NCBI GenBank assembly: GCA_016235585.1
Contig: JACRJY010000146.1
Coordinates: forward strand, 1 to 48,796
Direction of reading: 5' to 3'
From: Verrucomicrobiota bacterium
GTDB taxonomy: Bacteria > Verrucomicrobiota > Verrucomicrobiia > Limisphaerales > JACRJY01
Length of the DNA: 48,796 bases
In this document: positions 45,060 through 48,796 of the stretch, one piece after another
How positions within the stretch are numbered: position 1 is the first letter of the stretch
Layout: each line of letters starts with the position of its first letter
The notes under the pieces: model-generated
Told to the model about the DNA's origin: nothing
Databases searched by the model: none
The model's input: the letters and a program-made list of their open reading frames with translations, nothing else
Made by a program: the position numbers and the translations under genes

Positions 45060-46523
45060 ATGGCGAAAGTCCTGCTTGTTGACGACGAACTGACCATGGT
45101 GCAGATGGTCACGGAGATGCTCCGTGCCGAGGGCCACGAGGTCTTCCCCTTCACCAACGGCAACGCCGCGCTGGCCGCCCTCGAATCCACCGCGCCGGAA
45201 CTCGTCATCACCGATCTGCACCTCGACAACACGCGCACGCAGGGGCTGGAGGTCGTGCAGAAGGCCCGCGCCCTCCACCCGCCGCCCATCGTCATCATGA
45301 TCACCGCCTTCGGCTCCATCGAGACGGCGGTGGAGGCGATGAAGCGCGGGGCCTACGACTATCTGGAAAAACCCTTCAAGCTGGAGGAGCTGCGCCTGTG
45401 CGTCCAGCGCGCCCTGTCCTACAATGACGCGATTTCCGAGAATGCCTATCTCCGCAAGCAGCTCGGCAAGAAATACAACTTCAACCAGATCATCGGCAAT
45501 TCGCCGCAGATGCAGCAGGTCTTCCGCATGGTCGAGCGCGTCGCCGACACCGAGAGCAACATCCTCGTCCTCGGCGAGAGCGGCACCGGCAAGGAGCTCA
45601 TCGCCCGCGCGCTGCACTTCAACAGCCGCCGGCGCTTCGCCCCGTTCGTGCCGATCAACTGCAGCGCGCTGCCGGAAAATCTCCTCGAATCGGAGCTCTT
45701 CGGCCACCGCAAGGGTTCCTTCACCGGCGCAATCAATGACAAGAAGGGATTGTTCCAGGAGGCCGACGGCGGGACGATTTTCCTCGATGAAATCGGCTCG
45801 ATGTCGCCGACCCTCCAGAGCCGCCTGCTGCGCGTGCTGCAGGACCGCGAGGTGCGCCGCGTGGGCGACAACGTGCCGTTCCATGTCAACGTCCGCGTGC
45901 TCGCCGCCACGAACGAGCCGCTCGCCAAGCGCATCAAGGAGGGCACCTTCCGCGAGGATTTGTTTTACCGGCTGAACGTCATTTCCATCCAGTTGCCCAG
46001 CCTGCGCGAGCGGCGCGAGGACATCCCGCTGCTCGCCACGCACTTCCTCCGCAACAACCCGAACTCCGACCCGACGCGCCCGCTGCGGATCACCCGCCGC
46101 GCCATGGTCACGCTTGCCGCCTGCGACTGGCCCGGCAACGTCCGCGAACTCGAGAACGCCCTCGAACGCGCCTGCGCCCTGTGCGAGGACAACGTCATCA
46201 AGGTCGCCGACCTGCCGCCCGCCGTGCAGCCCTTCGCCCCGGAAGGTGGCGAGGACACCACGCTCCTCACGAACGATCCCGCCGCCGCGCAGCCGCCGAA
46301 GTCCGAGGACACGATCTTTGCGCTGCCCGGTGCCGCCGGAACAATTCCCCCGCCCGCGACGGACGCCCCCGCGCAGCCGCTCAAGGACTTCATCCGCATT
46401 CAGGAACAGGCCCATCTCCAGCGCGCCCTCGCCCAGGCCGGCGGCGACAAGGAAAAGGCGGCCAAGGCGCTCGACATCAGCCTCGCCACGCTCTACCGCA
46501 AGCTCGCCGAGACGGAGGAGTGA
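45060..46523 (+). CDS. Sigma-54-dependent response regulator (NtrC/PilR type)
   Basis: A 487-residue regulator with three domains. The receiver (1-120) has acidic D8/D9, phospho-acceptor D52 and K104. The AAA+ domain (about 140-375) has Walker A GESGTGKE (172-179), the sigma-54 contact loop GSFTGA (219-224; Ser in place of the common Ala) and Walker B GGTIFLDEIG (237-246). A Pro/Ala-rich linker (400-450) and a C-terminal Fis-type helix-turn-helix (DKEKAAKALDISLATLYRKL) complete it. ATG 45060 is chosen over an upstream in-frame GTG because it begins the canonical AKVLLVDDE. It lies 82 bp after pilC on the same strand. No histidine kinase is adjacent. Confidence 0.95.
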   Translation: MAKVLLVDDELTMVQMVTEMLRAEGHEVFPFTNGNAALAALESTAPELVITDLHLDNTRTQGLEVVQKARALHPPPIVIMITAFGSIETAVEAMKRGAYDYLEKPFKLEELRLCVQRALSYNDAISENAYLRKQLGKKYNFNQIIGNSPQMQQVFRMVERVADTESNILVLGESGTGKELIARALHFNSRRRFAPFVPINCSALPENLLESELFGHRKGSFTGAINDKKGLFQEADGGTIFLDEIGSMSPTLQSRLLRVLQDREVRRVGDNVPFHVNVRVLAATNEPLAKRIKEGTFREDLFYRLNVISIQLPSLRERREDIPLLATHFLRNNPNSDPTRPLRITRRAMVTLAACDWPGNVRELENALERACALCEDNVIKVADLPPAVQPFAPEGGEDTTLLTNDPAAAQPPKSEDTIFALPGAAGTIPPPATDAPAQPLKDFIRIQEQAHLQRALAQAGGDKEKAAKALDISLATLYRKLAETEE

Positions 46524-46676
46524 TTCCCGGCCGACGACGCGAGGCGGGCGGGCGAGGAGGCAGTTTCGCCGATTAGCGTTGCGCGCCTTCCGCCGGATTT
46601 GCCAGTCTCCCCGCGAATTTCGCGAGCCTGGGGCAAAAAGATTGGCGGATAACCGGCTCGAACCCAAACGTCGCGC

Positions 46677-47333
46677 ATGGAACTGCTCAATAAACTGCTC
46701 GATCTCGTCCTGCACCTCAACGTGCATCTGGATGCCCTCGTGGCCGATTACGGCCCCTGGGTCTATGCCCTCCTGTTTCTGATCGTCTTCTGCGAGACCG
46801 GGCTGGTCGTCACGCCGTTCCTGCCGGGCGACTCGCTGCTTTTTGCCGTCGGCGCGATAGCCGCCGGGGGGAAGCTGGACGTGTTTCTCGTGAGCTTTCT
46901 GATCATTGCCGCCGCCATTTTGGGCGACACGGTCAACTACTGGGTCGGGCGGCGGGCCGGAAAAAAGCTGGCGGAGAAATACCCCCGCCTGATCAAGCCG
47001 GAGCATTTGCGCCGCACCCATGAATTCTTCGAGCGTTACGGCGGCAAGACCATCGTCATCGCGCGCTTCGTGCCCATCGTGCGGACCTTCGCGCCCTTCG
47101 TCGCGGGCATCGGCAGCATGACCTACGGGCGCTTCATGTCCTACAACGTCTCCGGCGCGCTGCTGTGGGTCGTCCTGCTGGTGCCCGCCGGCTATTTCTT
47201 CGCCAACGTGCCGTTCGTGCAGAAAAACTTCTCCATCGTCATCCTCGCCATCATCTTCCTGTCCATCCTCCCGGCGGTGTTTGAATTGTTCCGCGAGTGG
47301 AAACGGCTCCGGCAGGAACGCGGCGGAAGTTGA
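46677..47333 (+). CDS. DedA family membrane protein
   Basis: A 218-residue DedA/SNARE-associated family protein. The conserved motifs FCETGLVVTPFLPGDSLLFAVGAIAA, GDTVNYWVGRRAGK, FFERYGGKTIVIARFVPIVRTFAPFVAGIGSM-type segment (about 116-147) and GALLWVVLLVPAGYFF are all present. DedA proteins are flippase-like transporters linked to undecaprenyl phosphate or phospholipid recycling. The ATG at 46677 is adopted. A 153-bp gap separates it from the regulator gene; nothing was recognised in that gap. Length is typical. Confidence 0.94.
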   Translation: MELLNKLLDLVLHLNVHLDALVADYGPWVYALLFLIVFCETGLVVTPFLPGDSLLFAVGAIAAGGKLDVFLVSFLIIAAAILGDTVNYWVGRRAGKKLAEKYPRLIKPEHLRRTHEFFERYGGKTIVIARFVPIVRTFAPFVAGIGSMTYGRFMSYNVSGALLWVVLLVPAGYFFANVPFVQKNFSIVILAIIFLSILPAVFELFREWKRLRQERGGS

Positions 47334-47435
47334 GTCCGAACCCCGCACTGGAAAAACGGTGGAGGGCCGCCGCAGTCCGCGACGCTCGCGCCAGGTATCT
47401 TGCCTGTCCAGCAGGGGTTTGTTTTCGAGCCAACC

Positions 47436-47455
47436 GGACAGGCTGAAGCCTGTCC
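47436..47455. repeat. Palindromic hairpin with CTGAAG core
   Basis: GGACAGGCTGAAGCCTGTCC, a 9-bp stem with 2-nt loop, in the 210-bp convergent gap between the DedA and VWA-protein genes. A related word (GCCTGTCC) lies 35 bp upstream. It has the CT-GA-AG centre seen in other hairpins of the window. No T-run follows. Confidence 0.65.
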
Positions 47456-47543
47456 CACTGCCATGCCGCACTTGTGCAAAGGTTCTCCTCCCATGTTCAC
47501 CGGCAGCCCGCGCGGCGGCGGTCCGCCGGATAAGTCCCGCCGC

Positions 47544-48796
47544 TCACTCGTGGATTTCGTAGAGCGCGCCCTTGAGGGTGAACTGCACCTGCGAGCCGAG
47601 CGCGAGCCAGGGCGCGGCTTCGGGGTGCTTGGCCTGCAGCGCGAAGTATTCCTTCGAGTTGAACTGCACGCGCACGGGCTTGCTGTTGGTCAGCTTCTGC
47701 GCCTCGGCGTCCACCCATTGCGCGCCGTTTTGGAAGAAGTTCTTGCCGGCAATGAACTGGTTTTGCTGCGTGAGGTTCGCGAGCCGCTGGGTGGCATCGG
47801 CTTTCGCACGAATGGCCGGCGTGAGCGCGGGCGACGCGGGCGTGGCGGTGAACGTGCCGCCGACATAAAGATTACCGCTGGGGGCGGTCGCTGCCACGCC
47901 GCTGTAGTTCCGCACGGCGGAGTCCGCGCTCAATTTTGACAGCTCACCCACGCGGTCGGCGTTCTTGAAACTGTCCGAGAACTGCGCCCCCGCCACGGCG
48001 AGGTTGCCGGACTTCTCCTTGCGGAAATTCTCGAACATCCACGCCGACTGCCGCACCGCCGCGTCGTCGCGCTCCAGTTCACGCAGCGAGCGCTGGTTCG
48101 CCGCCACGCCACGACGCGCTTCGTCCTCGACGATGAGGTAGGCGGTGTAGGGCGTGACGATGCCATAGCGGCGGGCGAGTTCGGTCACTTCGTCCTTCAA
48201 CTCCGCGTTCTCGCCGCGCAGGCGGATTTCATCGAGCAGATAGCCGACGCGCCGCGTGGCCCAGAGGCGCGGGATGAAATCATGCTCCCGCGTCTCGTCG
48301 GGGAAATTCACGTCGTAGGTGAAGGTCTTCTTCTCGCCGTTGACCGTGCCTTCGATGATGAGCTTGCGCTCGTCGCCCTTTTGCGTGCGCTCGATGGCGC
48401 GGGCATTCGGCGCGTAACGACCCGCCAGCACGAGCTGCTCGCCCCGGAACAAATCCGGCAGCGGCGCGGGATAGAGCTTCGTCACGCGCAGGCTGGCGGG
48501 GAAATGGATTTTCACGTTCGCCAGCACCGGCTCCTTGATTTTGGTGAAGAACGCCGAGACTTTCACTTCGATGTCCTCCTCCGGCAGCACGTATTGGCTG
48601 TAGGCCTTGGTCTCCTCGGTGATTTTGTCGAGCAGGTGCGTGTTCACGTCCGTGCCGATGCCGAAGCAGAAGACGCGCGTGCCGGCGGCGGCCTGCCGGA
48701 CGTTGGCGACAATCTGCTCCTCGCTCGTGACACCGATGGTCGGCCGGCCGTCAGTGAGAAAGATGACGACGTAGGGGCGCTCGGCTGATCGGTTCC
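47544..48796 (-). CDS. VWA (VIT/VWA-type) domain protein, partial (N-terminus beyond right edge)
   Basis: The frame is open to the right edge; 416 codons are visible plus the stop. The first residues RPYVVIFLTDGRPTIGVTSEEQIVANV...TRVFCFGIGTDVNTHLLDKI are the second half of a von Willebrand factor A domain (the DG of the metal site is in LTDGRP). The tail (EDIEVKVSAFFTKIKEPVLANV and onwards) is the C-terminal region typical of inter-alpha-trypsin-inhibitor-heavy-chain-like VIT/VWA proteins in Verrucomicrobiota and Planctomycetes. A VIT domain and signal peptide are expected outside the window. It probably acts in the envelope as a binding protein. Confidence 0.87.
   Translation of the reverse strand, partial: NRSAERPYVVIFLTDGRPTIGVTSEEQIVANVRQAAAGTRVFCFGIGTDVNTHLLDKITEETKAYSQYVLPEEDIEVKVSAFFTKIKEPVLANVKIHFPASLRVTKLYPAPLPDLFRGEQLVLAGRYAPNARAIERTQKGDERKLIIEGTVNGEKKTFTYDVNFPDETREHDFIPRLWATRRVGYLLDEIRLRGENAELKDEVTELARRYGIVTPYTAYLIVEDEARRGVAANQRSLRELERDDAAVRQSAWMFENFRKEKSGNLAVAGAQFSDSFKNADRVGELSKLSADSAVRNYSGVAATAPSGNLYVGGTFTATPASPALTPAIRAKADATQRLANLTQQNQFIAGKNFFQNGAQWVDAEAQKLTNSKPVRVQFNSKEYFALQAKHPEAAPWLALGSQVQFTLKGALYEIHE

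Overview
The window is high-GC, densely coded bacterial DNA and most likely comes from a Verrucomicrobiota member of the Limisphaerales/Pedosphaera type. This is inferred from gene content: paired planctomycete/verrucomicrobium-type PSCyt1-PSD1 and DUF1501 genes, a DUF1800/DUF1501 operon, a TIGR04073 exosortase-associated protein, LamG/Ig surface proteins, a Tat-dependent Gfo/Idh/MocA oxidoreductase, and many dispersed palindromic repeats. No rRNA gene is present to confirm it.

Layout. 1-1740 (minus) is the N-terminal part of a secreted LamG/Ig repeat protein that runs off the left edge. 1858-3352 is a complete ISKra4-family insertion sequence with a 9-bp target duplication. 3579-6762 is a three-gene operon (membrane protein, Tat/lipoprotein DUF1800, DUF1501), followed by a pirin. 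7693-9515 holds a small protein, then a PyrR-type RNA leader with terminator, pyrR and pyrB. 9530-13858 (minus) carries a copper P-type ATPase and the phosphate transporter pit with its DUF47 partner. 13958-15706 holds a zinc-type alcohol dehydrogenase/quinone reductase whose first 36 codons and leader are duplicated on the far side of a RelE-like toxin-antitoxin cassette. 15728-17775 has a lower-GC lipoprotein gene, ispE and the TIGR04073 lipoprotein. 18079-26186 has an S1C protease, a secreted 637-residue protein, galK, a pterin dehydratase, a YfhO-type membrane protein and another membrane protein. 26285-29836 has speA and a Gfo/Idh/MocA oxidoreductase. 29905-34583 is a surface glycan cluster (FkbM and class I methyltransferases, three glycosyltransferases). 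34805-40712 is a PSD1/DUF1501/PQQ-propeller block. 40827-43443 has two more methyltransferases and a glycosyltransferase. 43536-43611 is tRNA-Ala(CGC). 43766-47333 has pilC, a sigma-54 response regulator and a DedA protein. A VWA-domain protein runs off the right edge.

Most unusual features. (1) The toxin-antitoxin cassette sits between about 153-bp direct repeats made of the 5' end of the neighbouring dehydrogenase gene. This is the signature of insertion with long target duplication, which keeps the target gene intact. (2) Several families of short structured repeats are scattered through the window. They include heptanucleotide tandem arrays and a two-hairpin-per-arm inverted element (GTAGCGCAG...CTGCGG) whose stems vary with compensating changes. 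Copies of these families lie in frame inside copA, the PSD1 gene and a glycosyltransferase, and one supplies the stop codon of the oxidoreductase. (3) A well-formed PyrR-binding hairpin with a CNGNGA loop precedes a terminator that abuts the pyrR start codon.

How the genes fit together. pyrR-pyrB form a feedback-controlled first step of pyrimidine synthesis. DUF47-pit is a phosphate uptake pair. The two glycosyltransferase/methyltransferase blocks probably build outer-membrane polysaccharide. pilC and the sigma-54 regulator suggest type IV pilus or type II secretion functions. Long open frames antisense to real genes are common here because of the GC-rich third positions and are not annotated.
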